64,000 nucleotides of DNA from Xylocopilactobacillus apicola (GTDB lineage: Bacteria > Bacillota > Bacilli > Lactobacillales > Lactobacillaceae). Position 1 is the stretch's first letter. Every line of letters begins with the position of its first letter. The position numbers and the translations under genes were made by a program. The notes below the pieces were generated by a model that saw nothing but the letters and a program-made list of their open reading frames with translations, was not told the origin of the DNA and searched no databases. Positions 8,344 through 17,338 of the stretch are shown here, one piece after another. Where the stretch lies: NCBI RefSeq assembly GCF_033095985.1, contig NZ_AP026802.1:124001-188000 (forward strand), given 5' to 3'.

Positions 8344-9903
8344 TTAGTAATCTTTTGTACCCAGTCCTGCAATATAGCTGTCCAACTCATCTCTTGTGCT
8401 TTCAACACCGGGGCCAATAACAATTTGAATATTGTTCTTTTTGTTGATTACACCGGAAGACGGGAACTGTTTAATTAAGTTCAGATCAATTTTGGAAATG
8501 TCACGCACATCGATTCGTAAACGACTATAGCAATTTTCTAAATTTTGGATATTGCTGGCACCACCGAGCCCCTTAATGAGATCAGACATCTGAGCGTTAG
8601 TATCATTGGTGCTTATCACTTCAGATCCGGTGGTCTTGAGCGCTTCGTCACCCACGAGTTCTTCTTCGCGGCCGACAGTTGGAATGTTGAATTTTAAAAT
8701 TAAAAACTTGAAAGCAAAATATTCAATGACCACCATCAGAATTCCAATTGGGATAATTAACCATTGGTGTCCTAAGCGCATCGGGATGGCGATACAGTAC
8801 ATAATCGTTTCAATAACGTTACCAACCATGATTTTAAGACCAAAAATATGGGGGATCACCAGGCCTAAACCGTAGATAATGCCGTGAGCTAACCAAAGAA
8901 TTGGTGAAATAAAGAGGAACATAAATTCAATTGGTTCGGTAATGCCAGCGAGCATGGCGGTCATCACTGCGGGGATGACTAGTCCTTTGACCTTAGCCTT
9001 ATTTTCAGGCTTAGCTGTTTTAATAAAAGCAAGAGCAATCCCAATTGGTAAGAAAATATAACCAAAATTAACCAGAAATCCAATTGACCAATCCATTGAA
9101 TGAACCTTGCTAATATTACCGACTTCGGCGAGGAAAATATTGAGCGCGCCACTGTAAGATTTGCCAGCGATCATCGCTGTGCCGCCAAGCGGAGAATAGT
9201 AAAGTGGCATCCACAATAAATGGTGCATTCCAATTGGTAAGAGCATCCGATTGAGAAATCCATAAGCAAAAAGGCCAACAGCACCGGAAGTCCCCATTAA
9301 TTTAACAGTGCTTGAAACAAGCGCATTAATTGGCGGCCAAATATAGGTGACGAGGATTGCCAAGATAATAGTGGTAAAGATTAGCAGAAGGAAAACAAAT
9401 TTGGTTCCTTCATACGAGGCAAAATATTTGTGAAATTTAACTCCGCCCCAACGATTGATAAAATATCCAACTAAACATCCCAAAATGATGCCGAGAAATA
9501 CTCCCATGTCGGTTACTTGAATTCCTAGAACCATCGATTGTCCAGTGCCGAAGAGGCCCTGACTGCCAGCTTTAGCCAATCGATGGGTAAAGTTAAGCCA
9601 GAAATTATTGGTATATAAGAAGATTAAATAGACGCTAATTCCTAAAATTGCCGCGTCAGTTTTGTGTTTTTTGGCAATTGCGGCCGAAATCCCGACGCAG
9701 AAAATTACTGACAATTGGCCGATAATTCCACTGGAGAGGACGGTAAAGAATAGGTTGCCGACGTCTTGAACAAATTTTGGCATTGCTTCTAATTTGAAAA
9801 TGGCTGCTAGCGCAATAATGATCCCGGTGACCGCCATAAACATCACGGGCTGGATGATTGATCTTGCGAAGGTTTGCATCGCATTTTGTAATTTTTCTTT
9901 CAT
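8344..9903 (-). CDS. glvC: PTS EIICB permease, maltose/alpha-glucoside (GlvC/MalX) type
   Basis: The 519-residue membrane permease has an EIIC domain of about ten helices with LLPIGMHHLLWMPL and GITEPIEFMFLF, a short linker near residues 410-440, and an EIIB domain. The EIIB phosphorylation cysteine is in LENCYSRLRIDV. It takes up and phosphorylates a sugar. The glucose-superfamily architecture, together with a GH4 enzyme of the CDM type in the same operon, points to maltose or another alpha-glucoside rather than glucose. The matching EIIA is encoded next. The start ATG is preceded by AGGAG nine bases upstream. The symbol is given by analogy with Bacillus glvC; the exact substrate is not proven. 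Confidence 0.8.
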   Translation of the reverse strand: MKEKLQNAMQTFARSIIQPVMFMAVTGIIIALAAIFKLEAMPKFVQDVGNLFFTVLSSGIIGQLSVIFCVGISAAIAKKHKTDAAILGISVYLIFLYTNNFWLNFTHRLAKAGSQGLFGTGQSMVLGIQVTDMGVFLGIILGCLVGYFINRWGGVKFHKYFASYEGTKFVFLLLIFTTIILAILVTYIWPPINALVSSTVKLMGTSGAVGLFAYGFLNRMLLPIGMHHLLWMPLYYSPLGGTAMIAGKSYSGALNIFLAEVGNISKVHSMDWSIGFLVNFGYIFLPIGIALAFIKTAKPENKAKVKGLVIPAVMTAMLAGITEPIEFMFLFISPILWLAHGIIYGLGLVIPHIFGLKIMVGNVIETIMYCIAIPMRLGHQWLIIPIGILMVVIEYFAFKFLILKFNIPTVGREEELVGDEALKTTGSEVISTNDTNAQMSDLIKGLGGASNIQNLENCYSRLRIDVRDISKIDLNLIKQFPSSGVINKKNNIQIVIGPGVESTRDELDSYIAGLGTKDY

Positions 9904-9935
9904 TGCATTTTACTCCTGTTGCACATTTAAAGAGC

Positions 9936-10009
9936 GAAAAAAGAGAATAGCAGTAAACATGATGAAAATTAGCAACATTTGTTCGAAGATTTGGCTAACT
10001 ACTATTCTC
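9936..10009 (-). terminator. Long-range inverted repeat with T run between chbG-like gene and EIICB
   Basis: On the minus strand GAGAATAGTAGT (10009-9998) can pair with ACTGCTATTCTC (9954-9943), with one G-U pair, around a 43-nt loop that holds a smaller TTAGC/GCTAA stem. TTTTTTC follows directly. It could be an internal terminator or attenuator that lowers permease expression relative to the upstream enzymes, or an RNA processing site. I see no proof of either. Confidence 0.4.
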
Positions 10010-10018
10010 GCTACGACC

Positions 10019-10765
10019 TTACAGGTCGCAATAGGTTCCTAGTTGAATCCCAGCTTGTTCAAATAGCTTAGGATAACGAGGATCTTTTAATTCTTTCATG
10101 GTATAAGTTCGATTAACGGTGAGGCTGGACCCCTCAAGGATAAAAGAATCCAAATATCCCGGATGGCACATTGCTTCAACGCTGCCAAAAGTTTCAACGT
10201 CTTCTACCAAATTGTGGATATCGTAGGGTTTCCAGATTTCTTTATCGCGGCCCAAATTATCAAAAGTTGAATAAAATCGGTTAGCAATTTTGATGTTGTC
10301 CGATTGATCGTAATTTCCCCTAACCGGCAGGTCATATTCTGCTGCGAGATCTTCAAAGACCGAGGTCAAAGGCTTAATTGTGTGAACGTGGTGATGACTG
10401 TCAAGATGATCGGGTATAATCCCGCTTGCAATAACTTTCTCAATTTGTGCTTTCCATTCTTGATAAAGTTCTTCGAGTTCAAGCGAGAAGTCTTGTTCAT
10501 AGAAGCCAATTTTGTGAAAATTGCCGTCACTTTCGACGAGGCTGGGTACGTTTTTTAACACTGGTTTTTGACAAGTTAAAGTTAGATGAACGCCAACTCC
10601 TAACTTCGGATTTTCTTTTGCAAGTTTTACGGCCTGATTAAACCCAGGCATGCCAGCCATGATGGTCGTTGAAGATAGAATTCCTTGTTGAAATGATTCA
10701 ATAATTCCTAAATTAATCGCGGGGCAATAGCCAAAATCATCGGCGTTAACTATTAATAATTTCAT
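10019..10765 (-). CDS. chbG: ChbG/YdjC-family carbohydrate deacetylase
   Basis: The 248-residue protein carries the family signatures: NADDFG near the N-terminus (metal-binding Asp), GVHLTL, DSHHHVH with metal-binding histidines near residue 125, and CHPGYLD near residue 200. YdjC/ChbG enzymes remove acetyl groups from small carbohydrates such as diacetylchitobiose or its phosphate. It sits between a GH4 glucosidase and a PTS permease, so it may deacetylate a PTS-imported sugar phosphate. The combination with an alpha-glucoside-type operon leaves the natural substrate open. A GGAG sequence lies just upstream of the ATG. Confidence 0.85.
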   Translation of the reverse strand: MKLLIVNADDFGYCPAINLGIIESFQQGILSSTTIMAGMPGFNQAVKLAKENPKLGVGVHLTLTCQKPVLKNVPSLVESDGNFHKIGFYEQDFSLELEELYQEWKAQIEKVIASGIIPDHLDSHHHVHTIKPLTSVFEDLAAEYDLPVRGNYDQSDNIKIANRFYSTFDNLGRDKEIWKPYDIHNLVEDVETFGSVEAMCHPGYLDSFILEGSSLTVNRTYTMKELKDPRYPKLFEQAGIQLGTYCDL

Positions 10766-10774
10766 GATTGCTCC

Positions 10775-12085
10775 TTAGTTCAACTCAACCCAATAGTCGC
10801 CGTTGGCCTCAATTAAGTCATTTAGGGCTTTCTTGGCCACGGTTGCGTTAGGCACCGTTTGATTTAAAGTGAAGGCTTCTAAAGCCTTTTGATATGAATG
10901 TTCAAAGAAAGCGTCAACTAGCAATTTCTCTGAAGCAACTTGAGCTTCCATCAAGCCCTTATGCAGATCGGGGATGTCGTATCGTAAAGAGATTGGTTCA
11001 ATTCCGCGCGCATTAACATAGCATGGAACTTCCACGACGGCATCTTGGCGTAAATTAGGAATCGCGCCCTTATTAGGGACGATTAGCATGAAACGCCCAT
11101 TCTGATTGTGCAAAATTGAAATCGCAATTTGGACAATATACTGTCCATGAGATTCGCTCTCGTAATCGATCGTTTCCAGATCACGATTTTCTTTGATTTT
11201 AGCCACGGTGTCTTTGATCTTCTTCAAGCGACCGTCCATAATCTCGTTGGCGCGAGTATAGTTGGGATCTTCTTTTTCCATTGCGCGATCTTGGTAAAGA
11301 TAATATTGCAAGTAATTATTGGGGAGATACTGGGGGAAAAATTCGCGCACCATATCGGCCATAACTCCGTAAGTATGAGCCCATGAGGGGTCCATTCCAT
11401 CAAGCTTAAACCCTTGAGTTTTGATCTTTTCAATGATCTCGGGCAAAATATCTTTGCCGCGACTGACGTCATAGATTTCGCGATACCAGCCAAAATGATT
11501 TAAACCATAGTATTGGCAAATAAAATTGTTGCGATCGTAACCAAAAGATTCTTCCAATAATTCTTCAATTCCAATTGTCATATCGCAAGCGTTAACAATT
11601 TTAATTTTAGGAAATTGCCGCCGCACCGACTCGGCGATAATTGTTTCTGGATTGGTATAATTTAGAATCCAACAATCTGGCGCATATTTTTCGATGAATC
11701 CGACTAGCTTCAAAAAACCTTTCATTGAGCGCATGCCGTAAGAGAATCCGCCCACGCCACATGTTTCTTGACCAACAAGGCCATACTTCATCGGGATTTT
11801 TTCATCTTTTTCCCGCATCTTCATGCCGCCAACTCGAATTTGAGAAAAGACAAAGTCACATCCAGTAAAGGCAACTTGTGGATCTTCGGTGACGACTAAC
11901 TTGATTTGCTCGTGGTTTTTTTCGAACAAATAGTTCATAATTATACCCATATCAGCGTTGCGTTCATGATCAATGTCATAAAGCCGAACTTCGCTGATCG
12001 GGAACTCTTTTTTAAATTTCAATGCGGTTAATAAGATTCCGGGAGTATAGCCGCTTCCGCCCCCGGCAACTGTGATTACACTCAT
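10775..12085 (-). CDS. glvA: Glycoside hydrolase family 4, probable 6-phospho-alpha-glucosidase
   Basis: The 436-residue protein has the NAD-binding GGGSGYTPG loop at the N-terminus. It also has GQETCGVGGFSYGMRS, the metal-coordinating NACDM motif at about residue 170 and GLNHFGW at about 200. These are the hallmarks of GH4 enzymes, which hydrolyse phosphorylated disaccharides by an NAD+/Mn2+-dependent redox mechanism. A CDM rather than CNVP motif favours 6-phospho-alpha-glucosidases such as GlvA. It is the first gene of the operon GH4-chbG-EIICB-EIIA, and GGAGG precedes the ATG by seven bases. The substrate is inferred from family and operon. Confidence 0.85.
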   Translation of the reverse strand: MSVITVAGGGSGYTPGILLTALKFKKEFPISEVRLYDIDHERNADMGIIMNYLFEKNHEQIKLVVTEDPQVAFTGCDFVFSQIRVGGMKMREKDEKIPMKYGLVGQETCGVGGFSYGMRSMKGFLKLVGFIEKYAPDCWILNYTNPETIIAESVRRQFPKIKIVNACDMTIGIEELLEESFGYDRNNFICQYYGLNHFGWYREIYDVSRGKDILPEIIEKIKTQGFKLDGMDPSWAHTYGVMADMVREFFPQYLPNNYLQYYLYQDRAMEKEDPNYTRANEIMDGRLKKIKDTVAKIKENRDLETIDYESESHGQYIVQIAISILHNQNGRFMLIVPNKGAIPNLRQDAVVEVPCYVNARGIEPISLRYDIPDLHKGLMEAQVASEKLLVDAFFEHSYQKALEAFTLNQTVPNATVAKKALNDLIEANGDYWVELN

Positions 12086-12158
12086 TAATAAACCTCCAAT
12101 AAATTAACTTAAGTTATCGATCTTTGCCTCTAGGATCGTTAACAAGTGTATTTAAGCA

Positions 12159-12164
12159 TATAAT
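12159..12164 (+). promoter_or_regulatory. -10 element for the RpiR regulator gene
   Basis: A perfect TATAAT lies about 95 bp before the preferred start at 12261, in the space divergent from the GH4 operon. A TTAACA upstream has only a 14-bp spacer, so the -35 is unclear. Confidence 0.4.
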
Positions 12165-12260
12165 CTGGGATCGATGGAAGCGGTTACTAGAAGAATGGAA
12201 TTGGATTCAAATGTTGATAGTTGTTTTCAAAACCAGAAAATTATTTCAGTGGAGGCAAAG

Positions 12261-13007
12261 ATGGAAAATTTTTTTGTACGCATTTTGAGCAAAAACAAGA
12301 ATTCATTGACGAAAAATGATTATGCAATACTGCATTTATTAGATCAAAATATTAGGGAAATTCCCAAAAACAATATCAAAAAATTATCGGCGTTAGTTTT
12401 CACTTCGCCAGCTAGTATGTCACGTTTAATTAGAAAAATCGGATTTTCGAGCTTTTCCGAGTTTATTTTGCGTGTGGGGGATTATTTACAACAAAAAGAT
12501 ATGCCCGAATTAAATACAGTTGATTATTTGGCATCAGTGATTAATGAAATTAATGCAACACATAACTTAAATAAAAGCAGCGTTAAAGAAGTTGCTAAGC
12601 TAATAATTAATGCGCATGATCTTTATGCTTTTGGCACGGGCTGGAAACAGCATCAACTGCTCAATAATTTTTGTAATGATTTAATGCTATACGGAGAGAA
12701 ATTTTATTTTTTGCGGACCAAGGATGATCTGGCTGATTTGGCTAGTTATATGGATGAGAATTCGCTCATCATGATTGTTTCAGTTTCAGGCAAAATCAAG
12801 GATTACCACGAAGCACTAGAAACTCTGAAGTTAAAAAAAGTTCAAGTTATTTCCATTACCTACCAGCAGGACTGTGATTTAGCCAAAGTTAGCCAACAGC
12901 CCTTATTTTTTACAGATAAAAATCTATCCAACGGCAGTAAGCATTGGGGCGCGCTACCATTAACGTATCTCTTTGACTTTTTATTGGAGACAATCAAAAA
13001 GATGTGA
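12261..13007 (+). CDS. RpiR-family transcriptional regulator (GlvR-like)
   Basis: It has an N-terminal HTH_6 domain (ending in FTSPASMSRLIRKIGFSSFSEF) and a C-terminal SIS domain (YAFGTGWKQHQL, IMIVSVSGK) that would bind a sugar phosphate. I choose the ATG at 12261, because GGAGG lies five bases upstream. The longer frame from 12174 adds 29 residues without homology-like features. It is divergent from the GH4/EIICB operon, the usual place for a GlvR-type activator, and probably controls that operon in response to the phosphorylated disaccharide. The protein is about 248 residues, normal for the family. Confidence 0.8.
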   Translation: MENFFVRILSKNKNSLTKNDYAILHLLDQNIREIPKNNIKKLSALVFTSPASMSRLIRKIGFSSFSEFILRVGDYLQQKDMPELNTVDYLASVINEINATHNLNKSSVKEVAKLIINAHDLYAFGTGWKQHQLLNNFCNDLMLYGEKFYFLRTKDDLADLASYMDENSLIMIVSVSGKIKDYHEALETLKLKKVQVISITYQQDCDLAKVSQQPLFFTDKNLSNGSKHWGALPLTYLFDFLLETIKKM

Positions 13008-13140
13008 GTTGATTTAACAGCCTTGTGGCTGCTCTCTCAATTATTCTGCTCTATAATATTGAGTGTTGATCAGTAATGATCGGCGATCTTTTTTCATTTA
13101 TACCAATTTTAGATTTTTGGCAAAATAAAGCATTACAACG

Positions 13141-13317
13141 ATGAAGAAACATATGAAAGAGGTGATAAACAGCTGTCGTTATCCAGATAGTAACGGACTA
13201 TTAGAGGGATTAAACGGAAAGATCAAGAAGATTAAGCAGACGAATTATGGTTTTATGGGTTGGGAGAACTTCAGATTAAGAATTTATCTGGAATGCGGCA
13301 TGCTTAAGGTTAGCTAA
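13141..13317 (+). pseudogene. ISL3-family transposase remnant (C-terminus only)
   Basis: A 58-codon frame encodes SNGLLEGLNGKIKKIKQTNY and then GFMGWENFRLRIYL. This corresponds to the conserved C-terminal end of ISL3/IS204-type DDE transposases (compare S-N-G-x-x-E-G-x-N-x-K-I-K-x-I-K). The rest of the transposase is absent. The following bases, to about 13560, include ATCAACACTGGTGAAC, which resembles the end region of ISL3 elements. I take 13141-13560 as decayed IS debris between the alpha-glucoside and bacteriocin regions. Bases 13318-13590 hold no intact gene. Confidence 0.7.
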
Positions 13318-13590
13318 AGGGATCTTTGAAGGGGAGTTAACGACAAAGCAAGTCTAATACCAAGCATAGACAGAAGACAGCTAAAAGGGACTGCATATTT
13401 AGCACGCCTAAAAAGTCATCAAAAGAAGCATTAAGAAGAACTGAGAAAGCAGTTAAAGAAAATAAATACAAAAACGATTTGAAAAGTAAAAAACAGCTAG
13501 ACCAATTTAGATCTGGCTGGCTGGAAAATTACTCATCAACACTGGTGAACCATTTAATTCCAATTTTCAGCTTCTGTTTCTGACTAAAAA

Positions 13591-13731
13591 TTAGTGCATT
13601 ACAATTTTAATAGTTTTCACTGGTGGTACGTAGGGAGGAAATAGCTTCGGTCTATTGTGACGTTCGGGGCTTACCAATCCGCCATTTACTTTATCAAGCT
13701 CTGTTTTTTTTAAATCTATAAAGTTTTTCAT
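13591..13731 (-). CDS. Proline-rich double-glycine leader peptide (putative bacteriocin)
   Basis: This 46-codon gene lies just downstream of the HlyD-like gene, on the same strand. The first 18 residues, MKNFIDLKKTELDKVNGG, form a classic double-glycine leader with conserved Leu and Val positions, cut by C39 peptidases. The predicted mature peptide has 28 residues. It is basic and proline-rich (RPKLFPPYVPP in the middle) and ends IKIVMH. AAAGGA lies upstream of the ATG. It does not resemble the glycine-rich two-peptide bacteriocins further upstream and has no partner next to it. It could be a bacteriocin, a second signal peptide or another exported effector. It is probably secreted by the adjacent ABC transporter. 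Confidence 0.7.
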   Translation of the reverse strand: MKNFIDLKKTELDKVNGGLVSPERHNRPKLFPPYVPPVKTIKIVMH

Positions 13732-13774
13732 ATCTTTTCCTTTCTGAATGTAATGTTAACGCTTGTTTTTGGTC

Positions 13775-15157
13775 CTAATCGTCCAAGCCCTTGTTAAACA
13801 ACCGATTTTTGTAATACGTAAAAAATGACTCTTTGCCTGTTATTACTGAACCTTGCCCTGTCATTCCATAGTGTAGTTTACCAACTTGATTTTGATCGAC
13901 TTTGGCAAAAGCCTCTACCACATAATAGTTAGCTTTATTCATAATCACAGGCGCGATACTAATTTTCTTGATCTCTCCTTCCACAATAATGGGCGTTGGA
14001 ACATTGCGAACGATTTTTAATCGCAGTTTCTGACCTTTTTTTACCGAAGAGATGTCGCTAGGCGCAATATAAGACCTCAGTTTTATCTTCTGCTTACTAT
14101 TTAGTGCAGGATAAATTTGAGCGAGCGCCGTGCCTGTACCAACTAACTTTGTTTGTTGATCAGGATTCAAGACGTGAACAATACCCGTTGCTGGAGCTCT
14201 TACTTCCAAATTTTTAGCTTCAGCTTTGGCGCTTTTAATTTTCAGATCTATCTCGTCTTTTTTCTGATTCAAACTCAGCTTGGTCTCAGAACAATTTTTG
14301 AGCTGATCGCTTTGAAGACTAGCAATTTTCTCTTCATTAGATTCGACATTGTACTTACTGGCATCAAAATTATCTAATTCCAATTTTTGCTGCGTAGTGC
14401 TTTGAACACTACCTTTTAATTGATCAATTCGTTGTTGTAAGTTATCCAGGTATTCATTTTTATTGGCGCTTTTATCGCTATCTGTCGTTAATTCTTTATC
14501 TTTGGCAAGATAATTCTGATAAATATAGTTATACGTTGAATTGTCTGGCTTCCCTCCGTTCTTAATCGCATTAAAAATACTTTGATAAGAATTAATTTGA
14601 TCGTTATAAGTCTGAAGATTGGAATTAAGATTATTGATGATCTTTGCCTTTTTTCCACTCTCTTGCGACGACTGTTCGGACACAAGGCTATTTTCTAGCG
14701 AGTACACCTGGCGTTGATTAGCATAACTTTTGAAAAGATCATTGTAGCCAAATTTACTATCCTCATTAAATAAATTTTTGTTTTGTAGAATACTCTTTTT
14801 TAATGTATCCAAATCTTTGAGCTGCTCTTGAATCAGATTACTTTGACTTTTAAGTAAATCTAGTTGTTGATTTACATCGGTTGACTGATAAGTGACCAAA
14901 ACATCTTTTGCATGAACATAGTTTCCTTCATTCAAATAATTTTTTAGAATTTTATTGTTACTCATCGATTGGACTACGGGAACGGTTTTTCCCGAATTAA
15001 TTTGAACAACTGATTTAATAGTAATTTCTCTTTGGCCAATCAATGAGAACATAATTACTAAGAACAATAGAATGGCCGTGGGAATAATTATCATGATCGA
15101 GAAATTATTAAAACGTTTATTATAAAATTCGCTACTTTCCAAAACTGATTTATCCAT
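13775..15157 (-). CDS. HlyD-type accessory protein of bacteriocin ABC exporter
   Basis: The 460-residue protein has a short cytoplasmic N-terminus and one transmembrane helix (about residues 20-42). A lipoyl/barrel half-motif with VVQSMSNNKILKNYLNEGNYV follows, then a long coiled-coil hairpin (about 70-300). The C-terminal part carries the matching half-motif (VRAPATGIVHVLNPDQ) and an adaptor domain. This is the layout of LcnD/MesE/PlnH membrane-fusion partners that help the peptidase-containing ABC transporter export double-glycine peptides. It overlaps the transporter gene by eight bases, so the two are translationally coupled. Confidence 0.85.
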   Translation of the reverse strand: MDKSVLESSEFYNKRFNNFSIMIIIPTAILLFLVIMFSLIGQREITIKSVVQINSGKTVPVVQSMSNNKILKNYLNEGNYVHAKDVLVTYQSTDVNQQLDLLKSQSNLIQEQLKDLDTLKKSILQNKNLFNEDSKFGYNDLFKSYANQRQVYSLENSLVSEQSSQESGKKAKIINNLNSNLQTYNDQINSYQSIFNAIKNGGKPDNSTYNYIYQNYLAKDKELTTDSDKSANKNEYLDNLQQRIDQLKGSVQSTTQQKLELDNFDASKYNVESNEEKIASLQSDQLKNCSETKLSLNQKKDEIDLKIKSAKAEAKNLEVRAPATGIVHVLNPDQQTKLVGTGTALAQIYPALNSKQKIKLRSYIAPSDISSVKKGQKLRLKIVRNVPTPIIVEGEIKKISIAPVIMNKANYYVVEAFAKVDQNQVGKLHYGMTGQGSVITGKESFFTYYKNRLFNKGLDD

Positions 15158-17324
15158 TAGTTAACTCTCCTGTCGCATTGAGCAGCTGATAATATTCGTC
15201 TTGATTATCGAAAAGTTCCTTATGAGTTCCTATTTCAACAACTTTTCCTTGTTTCATAACTACAATGTTATTAGTTTTCTTGGCGATCGATAATCGGTGA
15301 GCAATAAAGATGACCGTCTTATCTAGTTTTAATAACTTGTCGATTAGATGTGCTTCAGTAATTGCATCTAAGCCACTGGTTGACTCATCTAAAATTAAAA
15401 CTTTAGCAGGTGATAGCAACGCTCGCGCAATTGTAATTCGCTGTTTTTGACCGCCAGAGAGAATATTCCCATTTTCGTCCAATTTTGTTGCATATTGCAA
15501 AGACATTTTTTCGATATCATCTTTAATTTGCGCAATTTCGCAGGCTTCTTGAATGTCTTCTAAAGTTACTCCTGGGCGATTTCCCAATCTTAAATTATCC
15601 AAAATGGTACCTGAGAAGACGTAAGGAGCCTGTGGAACATAGACAATCTGCTTTCGTAAGGTTTCCTTATCAATCTCACTAATATTGTGCTTGTTAATCG
15701 TGACTTTTCCTTTAGTTGGTTCGAAAAAATCCACCAACAATTTTACTAAAGTCGACTTTCCTGAGCCGCTCATTCCGACAATTGTTAACTTGTCGTTTTC
15801 TTTAATATCCATGTTGATATTCTTCAGCACATCTCCGCCGTAACCATACTTGTAGTACACGTCTCGCAAAGAGATCTCACCATTCAATGTATTCGCTTCT
15901 TTTAAAGGCCGATCTTCCTTAGCTTCTGATTCAACGAGATAAATTTCATTTAAACGATTGTTAGCAACCTTAGCGGTTTGTAGCTTGGGTTGAAGGTTAA
16001 TGATGTTTTGAAGCGGATTGGTGAAATAGGTTAGAAGGGCATTAAAAGTCATTAGTTGTCCTACTGTTAGAACGTTTTTTACCACTAACGAAGCTCCTAC
16101 CCACAAGATCAAAACTCCTAATCCCAGCTGAACAAAAAGTTTAATTGCTTGCTGCAGTTGATCAGTTTGCGTATATTTTAGATTTTTCTTCAGAAGGTCT
16201 ACAAATTCGGTGTCAATTTTTTGATACGTTTGATCTTCACTCGCAAGCGATTTGATCGTTTCAATTCCATGTAAATCTTCAATAATTGAAGAATCCAAAA
16301 TCGCACCACTCTCCATTTGTTCATGATTCAGCTTCTCAAAGGGTTTGTTGAAAGCCCAAATGATAATCGTGTACAGCGGCAACGCCACCAAAGTGATCAG
16401 AAACAGAGTAGAGTTTTGCACAGCCAAAACAATTCCCATAATAACAACAACGCTTAGATCTAATCCAATGGAAATGATCGAGCTGGCCAAAGCGTCAATA
16501 ATTTTATTAGCATCATTGAACCTAGAGATGATGTCCCCTGTCTTACGAGTGCTAAAAAATGACATCGGTAACTTAAATACGTGCTTCACGAATCCCAAAA
16601 TAATATCAATCGATAGCCTTTGACCCAAAATTGCCAGTAGAAAATTTTGCGCGTAAGAGAAAATAGCTTGAAAAATATAAGCTACAAGCAGACCGACCGC
16701 AATCACCGATAACGTCCGAGTTGTGTTGTTCGGAATATAAGTATCAATGATACTTTGTAGAAAATATGAACCCAAAATACTGATAATCGTACCCAACAAA
16801 GAAGCGATGATAATATTAATTAAGAGTTTCTTCTGTCTGAGAATAGATGGCATGAACTGAAATAACGAGTTAGATTTGTTGTCTTTAACGGGTTTATACG
16901 TGGACTTGGGCGAAAAAAATAGTGAAACTCCTGTCCACTCTTTTTTAAAAACATCGTATGACATTTTAGTCACTTTAACACTTGGATCTGGATCAGCAAC
17001 CAATATGTAATCCTTTTTTGCAGCTAAAATCACATAATAATGAAGTAGTCCCCCTTCTTTAACAACATGTGCCACAAAGGGGTAAGGTATATCGTCCATC
17101 GAGAAGATACTCATGTCAGCCTGGATTGCCGTTACTTCCAGGTCGAAGTGTTCAGCCGCCTTCTTAAGACCTAGAGCAGTAGTTCCTTCGTTAGTAGTTT
17201 TAGTATAAGTTCTCAGCTTTGCTAAAGAAAAATCTGATCCATAGTTCTTAAGGATCATGGCAAGAGAAGCAACACCACAATCTTCCTCATCAACTTGTGG
17301 GACGTAAATATTTTTAGGGTTCAT
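15150..17324 (-). CDS. C39-peptidase ABC exporter for double-glycine peptides
   Basis: The 724-residue protein has three parts. The N-terminal C39 peptidase (about 1-150) has the active cysteine in VDEEDCGVASLAMIL and the histidine in LLHYYVILA, followed by DPDPSVKV. Six membrane helices follow at about 165-430. The ATP-binding domain has GMSGSGKST (Walker A), LSGGQKQR (signature) and VLILDEST (Walker B). It cleaves leaders behind the double glycine and exports the peptides. All exported peptides in this locus carry such leaders. It follows the response regulator by about 14 bp and overlaps the HlyD gene, so one transcript from the pheromone promoter probably covers them. Confidence 0.92.
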   Translation of the reverse strand: MNPKNIYVPQVDEEDCGVASLAMILKNYGSDFSLAKLRTYTKTTNEGTTALGLKKAAEHFDLEVTAIQADMSIFSMDDIPYPFVAHVVKEGGLLHYYVILAAKKDYILVADPDPSVKVTKMSYDVFKKEWTGVSLFFSPKSTYKPVKDNKSNSLFQFMPSILRQKKLLINIIIASLLGTIISILGSYFLQSIIDTYIPNNTTRTLSVIAVGLLVAYIFQAIFSYAQNFLLAILGQRLSIDIILGFVKHVFKLPMSFFSTRKTGDIISRFNDANKIIDALASSIISIGLDLSVVVIMGIVLAVQNSTLFLITLVALPLYTIIIWAFNKPFEKLNHEQMESGAILDSSIIEDLHGIETIKSLASEDQTYQKIDTEFVDLLKKNLKYTQTDQLQQAIKLFVQLGLGVLILWVGASLVVKNVLTVGQLMTFNALLTYFTNPLQNIINLQPKLQTAKVANNRLNEIYLVESEAKEDRPLKEANTLNGEISLRDVYYKYGYGGDVLKNINMDIKENDKLTIVGMSGSGKSTLVKLLVDFFEPTKGKVTINKHNISEIDKETLRKQIVYVPQAPYVFSGTILDNLRLGNRPGVTLEDIQEACEIAQIKDDIEKMSLQYATKLDENGNILSGGQKQRITIARALLSPAKVLILDESTSGLDAITEAHLIDKLLKLDKTVIFIAHRLSIAKKTNNIVVMKQGKVVEIGTHKELFDNQDEYYQLLNATGELTNG

Positions 17325-17338
17325 GGGATTTTTATTCC

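Noticed and set aside
12174-12260. Upstream ATG for the RpiR regulator
   Set aside because: A GGAGG site sits directly before the ATG at 12261, and the added 29 residues lack family features.
13018-13035. CAGCC/GGCTG hairpin after the RpiR gene as a terminator
   Set aside because: No T run follows on the plus strand; it may be incidental, so it was not listed.
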